Notes under the pieces: model-generated
What the model was told of the DNA's origin: nothing
The model's input: only the letters and a program-made list of their open reading frames with translations
Database searches by the model: none
Source of the DNA: Nocardia brasiliensis
GTDB taxonomy: Bacteria > Actinomycetota > Actinomycetes > Mycobacteriales > Mycobacteriaceae
Assembly (NCBI RefSeq): GCF_011801125.1
Contig: NZ_CP046171.1
Location: 1,860,001-1,924,000 of the forward strand
Length of the DNA: 64,000 nucleotides
Direction of reading: 5' to 3'
Translations under genes and position numbers: made by a program
In this document: piece after piece, positions 8,386-17,360 of the stretch
Position numbering within the stretch: the stretch's first letter is position 1
How the letters are laid out: every line of letters starts with the position of its first letter

Positions 8386-8766
8386 CCGGCGAAAAGAGCC
8401 AAGGGGCAGAAGAAGGCTCTGCTCGAACCTCACCGGGAGGTACCTGTGGTGCGGCGCATCTTCGCCTTGCTGGGCGCTGCACGCGCCGTTGCTGATGTCG
8501 AGGCGGGGGTGGAGCGGCTGGTGCGCGAGCTCTCGCCGGGCCGAATCGGAGAGTTCGACGTCTTCTATGGGTGGGCGGCGACTCCACATCGGTTGCGTGC
8601 AGGGCTACCCACCGTACCGTCCCGCTGTCATCGGCACTCGCCGAGGAAGTCGGGTTGCCTGATCGAGGAGGTGGGGTGCGGCAAGATATCGACCCGTTGC
8701 GCGGCGGTCTCCGCGCGGAGTTCCTGGGTGTTTGAGTGCTGGGTGGAGTGGGTATCCCCGCTCTGA
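8386..8766 (+). pseudogene. Internally deleted large serine recombinase scar
   Basis: The frame contains KRAKGQKKALLEPH followed by VVRRIFAL, nearly identical to the second recombinase remnant at 14030-14115. It then jumps to ADVEAGVERLVREL, which matches the coiled-coil part of the second copy at about 14767. The zinc ribbon and most of the recombinase domain are thus deleted, and the catalytic N-terminus is absent. Beyond about 8560 homology is lost. It lies just before an att-like border and supports an older serine-integrase element at this site. Confidence 0.65.
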
Positions 8767-8835
8767 CCCGGACTAAGTCCAGGTCAGAGCGGGTGTGGCG
8801 CCCCCGGCGGGGCACCATATAGATGGGAACAGTGC
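8756..8835. repeat. att-like border with hairpin, remnant
   Basis: CCGCTCTGACC...GGTCAGAGCGG (about 8759-8792) followed by GCGCCCCCGG copies the arrangement beside the intact tRNA-Arg at 47448-47500; the shared stretch begins about 20 bp earlier with TGTTTGAG and GGGTATCCCC. Just after it, TAGATGGGAAC (about 8819) matches an arm of the inverted repeat at 15180-15212. Only the outermost ~10 bp of the tRNA core remain. I read it as a decayed attachment border. Confidence 0.55.
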
Positions 8836-9512
8836 CGACCAGCATCTTCTTGGTGGTCGGTTGGTGCTCGAAGCTGACTTCGCGCTGTGACGGCCGCCGA
8901 TTGTTGTGTCGGTCCCAATCATGCGGCGTTTCGAACAGCATCCATACAAACGTCTACCCCTCGTGAACCGGCCTACTGACCGAAGAAATACGAGCTGGGA
9001 TGCCTTGCAATTGCCGAAGTATCTCGAAAGGCGTGGGCCCCAGACGGTCGTCCGCGGGGCGGCCATCAGAACGTGCCTGGCACAGCGATTCGAACAGCTC
9101 CTCGGCGACAGCTTGAGATTCGCTCACAAATCCATCATCCATCCAGCTGCCAGGCCCTCCGCTCCTCTTTCCCGACTTCGGCCATGCTGGCCTGACAACT
9201 TCAGGCCGCCGAAGGTGCGCCGAAGCCCAGTGCACGTGAGCGGTTGAGGTGACTGTGCGAGCGGCACCGATCCAAGGTAGTCGTGGCTACGAATACCAGC
9301 TTGGTGTGCACGACCAACCTGGCGGCACACGGTCTTTGGCGGTCGATTTGAATCGCTAAGGCTTCTTGTGTCCGTATCTTGCCGGGCTCGATCTCCTGAG
9401 GAGCGGTGTGTTTCAGTCTGGAATCACTTGTGCAGGGTTCGTCAGAGGCTAGTGTGTGCCGGGTTTTGTTCGTTTCCTTGGAGGTTCGCCGGACCGCGGA
9501 GGTTTGACCTGC
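8836..9512. other. Mostly noncoding accessory DNA
   Basis: About 680 bp without a strongly supported gene. One minus-strand frame (9142-8954, 62 aa from an ATG with GGAGGG about 12 bases upstream) has protein-like composition (SESQAVAEELFESL) and may be a small gene or a fragment; I do not recognise it. The porin promoter probably lies at the right end. Confidence 0.3.
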
Positions 9513-10193
9513 ATGTTCGCTGGAGGTGGGATCAGCTCGTTCGTTCGGACAGTGTGCCCGGTGTCGCTGGTGTTGCTGCTGGGTGTTCCCGCCGCTGGTG
9601 TCGGGTTCGCGGAACCCGGTATCGACAAGGCGCAGACGATGCAATCGCCGGAGGGCTGGGAGATTTCGATAGCCAAGACCGAAGAGACACTGGATGCAGT
9701 GCCGCCGTTGAACGCTGCGGCGTTCTCTCGTGAGGCGTTCTTGTCGGTTACCGCCAGTGCGACGATTGGTGGACAGGGCACTACCCCGGTGCGGGCGGGG
9801 GTGATCGCGGCAGGGGTGATGATCGGCTGCAACACCGATGTCTCCCCGGGACTGACGTTGGGCTTGAACGCCAACCTCGGGGCGAACCTCGGTGCCTCTG
9901 GTAACGGGACACTGTCGCAATCCCCTGCCGGTACCGCTGGTCTCAACGGAGGTGCTAACGCAGGACTCGGTGGCAATGTTCAGGTGACGTTGCGGCCGGG
10001 CTCGATCACCACTGTGACCTTGGCGTCCAAGCCGATTGCCGCTGCGACGGGAGACTTGGCGTTGAAAGGGGTGGCGTTGCACGTGGATGCCTGTATCGGG
10101 CAGGTGGCGATGCGCACGATCGCCTCGTTCACCGTGTCCACCGCGACTCGCGATGACTCGGTCACTGTCTATGGCGAACCCCAGTCGTTCTGA
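9513..10193 (+). CDS. MspA-family porin
   Basis: 226 aa outer-membrane (mycomembrane) porin of the MspA family. The ATG at 9513 has GCGGAGG about 10 bases upstream; a longer frame from GTG 9456 is less likely. A Sec signal peptide ends at about GFA|EPG. The mature part has family features: TMQSPEGWEISIAKTEE, NAAAFSREAFLS and AGVMIGCNTDVSPG, then a glycine/asparagine-rich segment and beta-strand repeats. Two cysteines (in IGCNTD and DACIG) are conserved in the family. The gene stands alone upstream of the toxin operon; a link to it is only positional. Confidence 0.88.
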   Translation: MFAGGGISSFVRTVCPVSLVLLLGVPAAGVGFAEPGIDKAQTMQSPEGWEISIAKTEETLDAVPPLNAAAFSREAFLSVTASATIGGQGTTPVRAGVIAAGVMIGCNTDVSPGLTLGLNANLGANLGASGNGTLSQSPAGTAGLNGGANAGLGGNVQVTLRPGSITTVTLASKPIAAATGDLALKGVALHVDACIGQVAMRTIASFTVSTATRDDSVTVYGEPQSF

Positions 10194-10381
10194 TCACGTC
10201 ACCGGCCTCCCCGTGGTGACCGGATTGTTGCAATCGGCAGTCATTGATGCAGGTCAAGGCAGTGTGGTAGCGGAGTAGCATCCCGACAGTACTGATCTGA
10301 TGGTGCTGTCGTGTGAACAGCTCTCCCCGCATTCTCCTAGTTCGACCACGGCTGTAGAAGCAGGCGAAGGGAGCATGGGCA

Positions 10382-10675
10382 GTGACTACAGAAGCATCGA
10401 CCGCGGCGGGTAACCCTGGAGGGTCGTCGGCAGCGGATTCTGGTGAAGGGCTGGTGCGTCCGGTGGCCGCTCTGGTGGTCGGGCTGGGTGTGCTGATCGC
10501 GGCGTTCGCGGTGTTGAATCGGATACCAGGATGGGCCGATGACTATGGTGCGATCTGGGTGTATTTGGGCTATTTCGTGGTCATGTCGATCGCGGGCCGA
10601 TTGTTCTGGCAAGGTGCCGACGCGCTGATCGCACGGATCCGTACCGGTGAGGCCGAGCCCGGATCGGGCCGGTGA
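10382..10675 (+). CDS. Small two-helix membrane protein upstream of toxin-like gene
   Basis: 97 aa with two hydrophobic segments (residues ~27-45 and ~57-75) and a disordered Gly/Ser N-terminus. The GTG start at 10382 has GAAGGGAG upstream. Its stop overlaps the GTG of the next gene (GTGA), so the two are translationally coupled. No family recognised. It could be an accessory membrane factor for the large secreted protein. Confidence 0.6.
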   Translation: MTTEASTAAGNPGGSSAADSGEGLVRPVAALVVGLGVLIAAFAVLNRIPGWADDYGAIWVYLGYFVVMSIAGRLFWQGADALIARIRTGEAEPGSGR

Positions 10676-13053
10676 GGACCTCCACCGCGGTGTCTTCAAT
10701 GCGGCGGCGAGTAGCCGGGTATGTGATGGCGGCCGCGGTCCTCGCTGGTGGTGTCGCGGCGTTGTGGGCCAGTCCGGTTGCGGCGCAGCCGATCTGTATT
10801 CCCTCTCCGATCGTGTCGTGTCCGCCCCCGCCGCCTCCGCAACCTCAGCCGGGGGCGCCGAGCACTGCGCCGGTGCCGACACCGGTCATGCCCACGGTTC
10901 CCGATCAGCCCGGCACGGGTGGTGGACCCAATGGTGGTGCTTTCGTTCCGCCCGCACCCGGCCCCTACAACGGCACTCCCATCATCCCGGTCCCCGGTGC
11001 ACCCGAGCCTGTTCTGCCGGGCAACTTGCCTCCAGTCCCGCCAGCCCCCGCGCCGGCACAGCCGGGGCTAGCACCGGCTCCCGCACCAGAAGCCCCCGCG
11101 CCTCCACCACCAGACGCAGATATCGTGACCCAGCTCGAACGTGCCGCGAAGCTACATGAGCAGGGGTTGCTGTCGGATCAAGAGTTCGCCGACCTCAAAC
11201 AACGCCTGCTCAACGGCAAGGTCGCACCACCGCGACCACCCGCCCTCGAACAACCCACACAACCGGAGCCCACGACTTCGACCGATTCCCACCGAGGGGG
11301 TAGCGACAAACGCATTCCGGCGCTGCTCCTCGCCGGACTGACAGCATTCCAGGCGGCGGGCCTGCGGCGGCCGGTCCGCAATGGTCCCGCTACAACACAA
11401 GGCATCGGTGCCCCGTTTGCCCGGTCGCGGCCCGCCACCGCGGCGGGTAGGTTCGGCGGCTTGGTCAAGGAAGCCAACAGCAAACCCGAGATCGGTGCCG
11501 GAGGCGGTGGGGGGAAGTCCGGTGCCGGGCAGTCGTCGTCGATGGGGACGATGGGGATGCTGGCTGGTGTCGACCCCGTACCGAAGCAGCAGCCCGGAGT
11601 CGGCGACCTGCCCGACGTGATCGACATCGTCAACCAAGGCACACCCGAACCGGGCCAGAGCAGAACCCTCCCCAGCGGTACCGGCGTGCAAACCAATCCC
11701 GGAGGCACCAGCACTCAGTGGTCTCCGCCGGGAGGCCAACCGTTTACCACCGAGACCACCCCACCCCGCCCGAAGCAGCAATCCACACCTTCCCCCTCGC
11801 AACAGTCGTCGATCACGCCTCAGCAGTTGACCGGTGTCGAACCGATGCCGACGCAACAGCAGGGGCCGATGGACCTCATCGATGTCCTCGCGTTGACCAA
11901 GCAAGGACCGATCAAGCCGAACACGACCACGGAACTGCCCAGCGGCTACACCATCGAGAACACGACCACGACCACCGAGAACGGTGTCACCGTCAGCACC
12001 AACACCTACAGCTACCCCGGCGCGGAAACCACCAGCCGCACCGAATACACGCGCACGTTCAACGAACCCTTCAACGGCGAAGGCAGCTCCTACGACGCCA
12101 CCGTCGATGAAAACGGCAACCTCATCTCCGTCACCGTGCACGGCTCCAAGACCATCAAACAGATCACCTTCAACCCCGACCACTCCTACACCGTCACCGG
12201 AACAGACGGCAGTACACAACGATTCGACCCCACCGGCAAACCGATCACCAAACCACCCACCGACCTCGACAACCCGAAATCACAAGCCACCAAAGACTGG
12301 CTACGAGAAGGCTGGCACACCGCCACCAGCCTCAACCGCTTCATCCAAAACCTGCAAGGCGCCCGTGGCGTCGACGGATTCAAAGACGGCGCCGAAACCC
12401 TCGGCAACGCCGCCACCGCCTACGGTGAGTGGGCACTCAAGAACCAGAACAACCCGAGCGCCAACGCCGAACTCCTCGCCAAATTTGGACAGAAACTGTT
12501 CCGTTACGACGAACTGGTCCAATACGGCCCGCAGTACTGGCAGCAGAAGATGGGCCTCGATATTGCCACCGCTCTAATCGGTGGAGAAGGCGCTGGTGCC
12601 GCCCGGCCGTTGCTCCGTGCGGGCGACGAAGCAGCAGAAGGCCTCGGCGCAGGCGCGACCGCACCGAAAGGCGGGGCGGCGTTGCCCGGTACTGTCGATC
12701 CGTACGGCATGAAGCTCGACATCGACGGGCCACGGGCTTTGGAACGTCCGGGTCCGTCGAATAACCTCGGTTTGAATGCTGGGGAACTAAGTTGGTCCAG
12801 GACGGCTGAAGGTCATTTCGGGGACTACGGAAAAGGGCTGGACCCCTATCCATCGCGACCCTACATGCGCTCCAACGAATTCACGCAGATGATCATCGAC
12901 GCTGTTCCTCCCGTGCCCGACCCTCAAGGATATCCCGGGGCTATGCTGTGGGAAGCGCCGGGATCGTTGCGTGGTACGCCCGGAACCTACGAGTTAGTGA
13001 TCGATGTGCCAAATCAGACAATTATTCATTACTTGTTCAAGGGGGACCGTTGA
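10672..13053 (+). CDS. Large secreted polymorphic-toxin-like protein
   Basis: 793 aa. N-terminal signal sequence (twin arginine-like MRRRVAGYV, cleavage about VAA|QPI), then a Pro-rich region (~40-150) and a SHOCT-like short helical motif (~152-180: QLERAAKLHEQGLLSDQEF). Two related units follow (GVDPVPKQQPG...TLPSG and GVEPMPTQQQG...ELPSG). Next comes a Thr-rich beta-repeat segment (~420-530) like RHS/YD-type sequence, and a C-terminal ~90-residue domain ending GTYELVIDVPNQTIIHYLF. That tail has the strand pattern of BECR-fold RNase toxins, but the match is by eye. The small gene overlapping its stop is placed like an immunity gene. Secretion route and target unknown. Confidence 0.65.
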   Translation: MRTSTAVSSMRRRVAGYVMAAAVLAGGVAALWASPVAAQPICIPSPIVSCPPPPPPQPQPGAPSTAPVPTPVMPTVPDQPGTGGGPNGGAFVPPAPGPYNGTPIIPVPGAPEPVLPGNLPPVPPAPAPAQPGLAPAPAPEAPAPPPPDADIVTQLERAAKLHEQGLLSDQEFADLKQRLLNGKVAPPRPPALEQPTQPEPTTSTDSHRGGSDKRIPALLLAGLTAFQAAGLRRPVRNGPATTQGIGAPFARSRPATAAGRFGGLVKEANSKPEIGAGGGGGKSGAGQSSSMGTMGMLAGVDPVPKQQPGVGDLPDVIDIVNQGTPEPGQSRTLPSGTGVQTNPGGTSTQWSPPGGQPFTTETTPPRPKQQSTPSPSQQSSITPQQLTGVEPMPTQQQGPMDLIDVLALTKQGPIKPNTTTELPSGYTIENTTTTTENGVTVSTNTYSYPGAETTSRTEYTRTFNEPFNGEGSSYDATVDENGNLISVTVHGSKTIKQITFNPDHSYTVTGTDGSTQRFDPTGKPITKPPTDLDNPKSQATKDWLREGWHTATSLNRFIQNLQGARGVDGFKDGAETLGNAATAYGEWALKNQNNPSANAELLAKFGQKLFRYDELVQYGPQYWQQKMGLDIATALIGGEGAGAARPLLRAGDEAAEGLGAGATAPKGGAALPGTVDPYGMKLDIDGPRALERPGPSNNLGLNAGELSWSRTAEGHFGDYGKGLDPYPSRPYMRSNEFTQMIIDAVPPVPDPQGYPGAMLWEAPGSLRGTPGTYELVIDVPNQTIIHYLFKGDR

Positions 13054-13535
13054 GTCGGCTGGAATTTCGTACACACCCGGGTGATCCCCTTGAGCTGACC
13101 CCGGTCTATCGGAAATCGGAGCACTCCTTCGATGTGACACCGACCACTATCGAGAGCGGATTCGGTAGACGCGGTGTAACCTCGCTCACCATCAAGTACC
13201 TCCAGCTCGAGGTGGACATAGAATCCGCGCGGATACTGCACGTATGGGGCCTGCACTACAGTCCGAATTGGTCGAGTGCGAACCTGGAACCGCCGGAATC
13301 CGAACCTGCGATAGTGACCGTCTGGTCGGACCCTCCGCTACTTGCGGGAGTTTCTATCAGCCTCGATGAAGGCACCGACTGGACTACCGAATACGACGAA
13401 CGAACGGGATGGGTGCGAGTAACTCGAGCCGATTCTCGGCCCGGGCAAATACTTGAAATCGCAACCGGAACGTTGCTTGAACTCAGTCACGAGGGGTTGA
13501 CCTCGATATGGGTTCGCCCGAAATTCGTTGACTAG
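13050..13535 (+). CDS. Putative immunity protein for the preceding toxin
   Basis: 161 aa, no signal peptide, acidic, mixed alpha/beta. The TTG start at 13050 overlaps the toxin stop (TTGA) and has AAGGGGG about 5 bases upstream, giving tight coupling. No family recognised. The immunity call rests on position, size and lack of export signal. Its base composition is less GC-rich than the neighbouring core genes, as is common for toxin/immunity tips. Confidence 0.5.
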   Translation: MSRLEFRTHPGDPLELTPVYRKSEHSFDVTPTTIESGFGRRGVTSLTIKYLQLEVDIESARILHVWGLHYSPNWSSANLEPPESEPAIVTVWSDPPLLAGVSISLDEGTDWTTEYDERTGWVRVTRADSRPGQILEIATGTLLELSHEGLTSIWVRPKFVD

Positions 13536-13890
13536 AACCGGCAGACCGGCAACCGGCAGACCGATTGCAGACCGCTGCAACCGCGCGATTCGGTCCGGCG
13601 ACTTCATCGTATTCGGCGGTGTGGGCGGTGCCGCTGGTTTCGATCGCGGCGATGATCACACGGTGGGCGTCTTCGCTGCCGAGGCCGAGCTGGCGGCATA
13701 CGGCCAGTAGTCCGGGTAGTAGGGCGGCGTGGGTGATGCCCAAAGGCCTCGCGCCCGGCACCGGGAAAGCTGCGACCGCTTCCGATGCAACTTGGCGGTC
13801 AGGTACCCACGAGAAACCAGCCCCTGACCGGCAGCCAGATCTCGGGCTGCGGACGTTGATGGTGCTGAGGCAGTCAAACGTCCCACGGCC
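13536..13890. other. Gene-poor stretch with a possible broken minus-strand gene
   Basis: About 350 bp. The minus frame around 13761-13600 (GITHAALLPGLLAVCRQLGLG...) looks protein-like but has no clear start or family and runs into unrelated DNA. I treat it as a possible fragment only. Confidence 0.25.
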
Positions 13891-13892
13891 GA

Positions 13893-15248
13893 GTCACTCC
13901 GAACCTGACGAACACCGGTTGGTCCTTGGAGAAGTCGTGGGATGGCTTCGCCGTGCACACGGAGGCTGGCTTCAATGTCGGCAAACCCTGCTACGGCCAC
14001 AAAGCCCGACTCGTCCCGCACCCGGTACCGGCGAAAAGAGCCAAGGGGCAAAAGAAGACCCTGCTCGAACCTCACCCGGCGCAGGCGCCTGTAGTGCGAC
14101 GCATCTTCGCCCTGCGGTGCGTGGAGCGGCTGACGTATCAGTAGATCGCCGATCGCCTCAACCTCGATCTGGTCAGCAACCCGCCTCCGGTCCCGGTTGA
14201 TCCGACGACAGCGGTCGGGCGCTGGACCTGGTCCAACGTCCGTGAAGTCCTGACCAACCCGAAACACACCGGCCACATGGTGTGGAATCGGAGGGGCCGC
14301 AAAGCCAACAAGAATCGGCGCAATCCTGTCGCGGAGTGGGTGTGGTCACCGCAGCCGGTCCACGAGGCACTGGTCAGTATGGAGGACTTCCTGGTGGCCC
14401 AACAGCCCAGCGCCCGCCACCGCTCCCGCGCGGGAGCGCAGCCCAACTCGCATCCGGATACCAAGCGCACCTATTGGTTCCGTTCATACCTGAAATGTGA
14501 TCACTGCGACCGCCGCATGTTTGGCAAGACTCGCAAGGTCGCGGCCTACTACGCGTGTCAGCCGAAGAAGGGGTACGCCGCCGAGGACCACCCCAGCGGG
14601 GGATCGTTCTTCGTCCGCGAGCAAGACCTGCTCGAACATCTGGGCACCTTTCTCAACGAGCAGGTGTTCGGTGCCTATCGGCGCGCCGCACTCGAGTCCG
14701 GCGACGCAGATTCTGACGCCGAAGACGAAGGCCAGCGGAAGCGCGAAGCGCTGCGCGCGCAGATTGCCGATGTCGAGGCCAGGATGAGGCGGCTGGTGCG
14801 CAACCTCGAGTTGCTCGACGACCCAGATCCGGACTTTGCCGCCGACATCAACCAGCGCCGGGCTGAACTCAACGACGAACGAGCTCGTCTCCGCGGCACA
14901 CTCGCCGCCGTGGAAGCCGAGGTGGTCGAGACACCGAACCTGAATCTGATTGACGCGCTTCCAACTGGGTATGTAGATATCCAAGCCTTGCCGTACGAAC
15001 TGGCTCGGCAACTGTTCGAAGCCTTCCGACTGGAGGTTCGCTACAACAAGACCCACCATCGCGCCAAATACCGGGTGACACTCACCGGTCAGACGTTGCG
15101 CCTGGCGGCCGATATCGCGACCACGGCCCTGGGGACCGCGAACGCCGCCACCCGATTGGGTGGCGGCGGGATCAGGCGCGTAGATGGGAACAACGGTGTT
15201 GTTCCCATCTACATAGCGCCCCCGGCAGGAATCGAACCTGCGACCTAG
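13893..15248 (+). pseudogene. Large serine recombinase (integrase), N-terminally truncated with an in-frame stop
   Basis: One frame reads SWDGFAVHTEAGFNVGKP, KRAKGQKKTLLEPH, VVRRIFALRCVERLTYQ, then a TAG at 14142-14144 where the family has a sense codon (one base from CAG), and resumes IADRLNLDL. After the recombinase domain comes the zinc ribbon (CDHCDRRM ... YYACQ, about 14500-14560) and a long coiled coil. The catalytic serine domain is missing upstream. The downstream open part (14277-15248, 323 aa) may still be annotated as a gene. Its last codons (PPAGIEPAT) are read from the tRNA core of the att site. Confidence 0.8.
15180..15212. repeat. 15-bp inverted repeat next to attL
   Basis: GTAGATGGGAACAAC (15180-15194), loop GGT, GTTGTTCCCATCTAC (15198-15212), perfectly paired, ending 3 bp before the 44-bp att core. 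It may be an integrase arm site or a transcription stop. A single arm copy survives near 8819. Confidence 0.75.
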
Positions 15249-15258
15249 GGATTAGAAG
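15215..15258. repeat. attL: 44-bp direct repeat of the tRNA-Arg 3' part
   Basis: The 44 bases starting AGCGCCCCCGGCAGG and ending GGGATTAGAAG are identical to 47488-47531, which is the 3' half of tRNA-Arg from the anticodon loop to the discriminator base. Outside this stretch the two sites differ. This defines the core of site-specific recombination. Confidence 0.92.
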
Positions 15259-15409
15259 TTCCTCAGCCCGAAACGGTGTGCTGACCTGCATAAATGCTGC
15301 TTCTGCGTAAGCCAGTCGGCAAAATCCCTAGGTGCGTACTACTGCTCTTGTGACCTTGCTCTCTGTCCGGGTCGACTCCGCGGGCTCGAAGCGCGAACTT
15401 CGGCCACGG

Positions 15410-15415
15410 TAATCT
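15410..15415 (+). promoter_or_regulatory. -10 box of leaderless promoter (HAD gene)
   Basis: TAATCT ends 7 bases before the GTG at 15423, the spacing expected if transcription begins at the start codon, as is common in actinobacteria. Confidence 0.5.
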
Positions 15416-15422
15416 TACGAGC

Positions 15423-16079
15423 GTGATTTCTGCGGTCGTCTTCGATGTCGGTGAAACCCTGGTGGACGAGACACGTGAGTACGGCACGTGGGCGGACTGG
15501 CTTGGTGTGCCCAGGCACACCTTTGCGGCTGTCTTTGGTGCTGTGATCGCGTCTGGCCTCGACTACCGCGAGACCTTCCAGGTTTTTCAACCCGGCTTCG
15601 ATCTGACTGAGCAGCGAGCGGCCCGAGCCGCGGCGGGACAGCCGGAGTGGTTTGGGGAGGACGACTTGTACCCGGATGTGCGGCCGGCACTGAGCAAACT
15701 CCAGGAAATTGGAGTGTGGGTCGGCGTCGTCGGGAACCAGACGGTCCGAGCAGGGGAGCTTCTGCGGCAGCTCGACCTGCCCACTGATTTCATTGCTACC
15801 TCCGATGACTGGGGTGTCCAGAAGCCTGCAACTGAGTTTTTCAGCAAGGTGATCGAGGCCGCAGGGCGTCCAGGTGACGAGATCATCTACGTCGGTGATC
15901 GGATCGACAATGACGTGGCGCCAGCGAAACTCGTCGGCATGCGCACGGCGTACCTTCGCCGCGGTCCGTGGGGTTGGATTCATCGGGACAAGAACGAGGT
16001 CGCTGATCTGTCAGATTGGCAGATCAGCGACCTGACGGAATTGGCTGGGATCGTCGCTGCTGAGAACCGCTCCGGCTAG
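15423..16079 (+). CDS. HAD-superfamily hydrolase
   Basis: 218 aa cytosolic phosphatase-like protein. Motif I is DVGETLVD (residues ~8-15; the first Asp is the nucleophile, the second acidic position is Glu), motif II lies near GVVGNQTV, the lysine of motif III in GVQKPATEFF, and motif IV is YVGDRIDNDV. The GTG at 15423 lies 7 bases after TAATCT, so the transcript is probably leaderless. It converges with the XRE-TPR regulator, overlapping it by 4 bp. HAD genes paired with such regulators recur in actinobacterial elements; the substrate is unknown. Confidence 0.82.
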   Translation: MISAVVFDVGETLVDETREYGTWADWLGVPRHTFAAVFGAVIASGLDYRETFQVFQPGFDLTEQRAARAAAGQPEWFGEDDLYPDVRPALSKLQEIGVWVGVVGNQTVRAGELLRQLDLPTDFIATSDDWGVQKPATEFFSKVIEAAGRPGDEIIYVGDRIDNDVAPAKLVGMRTAYLRRGPWGWIHRDKNEVADLSDWQISDLTELAGIVAAENRSG

Positions 16080-17338
16080 CTGACGAGAGAGTTCACCGTC
16101 GTGTGCCAGTCATACAGTCGCTCGTCCAATGCGCGAACGGCAGGGCGAGAGTCCCACTGGCGGAGCGACTGCCGAACGGATTTGATGCGATCGAGAGCTG
16201 TGGCGTACCAATTCCGTGTGAGGAGATCGAGCGCCTCTTCAAGCAGTTCGCAGGCAGCTTCCGGGTTCTTTTCCAGAACGCACGCCGCTGCTGCGTCTGC
16301 CAGATAGATCGGTTTCTGCTTCACCTCTTCAGGAGGTAGATCTTCGATCACAGCCGTCAATGTCTCGCGTGCTTCACGCCCGCGTCCTGCGGTCAGCAGG
16401 GTATTCCCCTTGAACCCCGCGAGTCGTGTAGGCGAGAACCAATCCATCCAGGATGGCGACGGATCGACGTCTGGGTCGAAGCTCGCATACGCCTCCTCCG
16501 CATGATGGATTAGCGCAAGCGCTCTCCGGCTATCGCCGAACCGGGTTTCAACTTCGGCTTCAACGGCGTCGAGCCACGCCGTGAACTCTGCGTTTGCGCC
16601 GCCCCGGCGCGAGAACGCGCGGGCTGCCCGGAGTCGTTCCCGTGCCTCCTCTGCTCGTCCAGCTTCGCCGGAGAAGGCTGGCGCGAATGCCATGTGGGCT
16701 AGAGCGGCGGCTCCCAGGAGGGAGTCTGAGGCCTCGTGGGCTGCTTGGAGGGATAAAACGAGACTCGTGTGCGCCGCCTCCGGTTGCTGGAGGTCGAAGA
16801 ACTCGAGCCGACCCGCGAGCAAATTTGATTCCGAGGCTGCACGAGCCAAAATTTCCTTCGCAGTTCCGGTCACTTGCGGCAGTAGATCGATTCCGAGCTG
16901 GGCATGCTCGGTGACGATCCGGTGCAGCCTGGTCGCCGGGATGGACCAGTACAAGTGACGGTGAGCGACGGTCACCGTCGCGAAATCTGTTGCGACCGAG
17001 GGGGGAAGCTGATGTGCAGCAGTGTGAAGGCGCTGTCCGGATCGTGCCTCGGACGCGGAGCTGACGCGTTCGGGCGATGACCTGTCTTCGGCCCACGGTG
17101 GAGTGAACCCCAGGTCGGTGATCGGGCGCCGAAATAGCGCCTCAAGCACTGTGACGTGGTCAGAGTGTGGCCACGGAGGTTCTGCTGACTCCCATCTGCG
17201 AACGGTCCGGGGAGCCACCTCTGCGCGCAGGCCGATCTCGCGGGCCGTATTCGTCAGCGCCGTAGCCAGAGCGGACTGAGACCGGATGCCGAGGGCCTGC
17301 CTGGCGGCGCGAAGTGCTGCGTTACCTGTGGTGGGCAT
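16076..17338 (-). CDS. XRE-type HTH regulator with TPR-like C-terminal domain
   Basis: 420 aa. N-terminal helix-turn-helix (residues ~10-60, ending APRTVRRWESAE) followed by ~350 residues of alpha-helical repeats rich in Ala/Glu, as in actinobacterial regulators with TPR sensors. It is transcribed away from the mobile-element operon at 17486, across a spacer with repeated GTGGCCGT and a palindrome, so it is a good candidate for the switch controlling excision and transfer genes. The ligand is unknown. Confidence 0.78.
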   Translation of the reverse strand: MPTTGNAALRAARQALGIRSQSALATALTNTAREIGLRAEVAPRTVRRWESAEPPWPHSDHVTVLEALFRRPITDLGFTPPWAEDRSSPERVSSASEARSGQRLHTAAHQLPPSVATDFATVTVAHRHLYWSIPATRLHRIVTEHAQLGIDLLPQVTGTAKEILARAASESNLLAGRLEFFDLQQPEAAHTSLVLSLQAAHEASDSLLGAAALAHMAFAPAFSGEAGRAEEARERLRAARAFSRRGGANAEFTAWLDAVEAEVETRFGDSRRALALIHHAEEAYASFDPDVDPSPSWMDWFSPTRLAGFKGNTLLTAGRGREARETLTAVIEDLPPEEVKQKPIYLADAAAACVLEKNPEAACELLEEALDLLTRNWYATALDRIKSVRQSLRQWDSRPAVRALDERLYDWHTTVNSLVS

Positions 17339-17360
17339 AAGGCCAGTCTAGTGCTGCATG

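Larger units (their letters stand above)
8795..15214. mobile_element. Decayed serine-integrase element (inferred)
   Basis: Segment between the att-like remnant at ~8795 and the attL core at 15215. It contains the MspA-family porin, the toxin/immunity pair and, against its right border, a broken serine recombinase whose reading frame runs into the tRNA core sequence. The limits are inferred from the repeats. Much of the original element must be lost. Confidence 0.45.

Noticed and set aside
9201..10082. 293-codon minus-strand frame opposite the porin
   Set aside because: The plus strand encodes a full MspA-family protein with signal peptide; the minus frame has no domain.
15225..15258. Second tRNA gene at attL
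   Set aside because: Only the 3' part of the tRNA is present; the anticodon-stem 5' side, D arm and acceptor 5' strand are missing.
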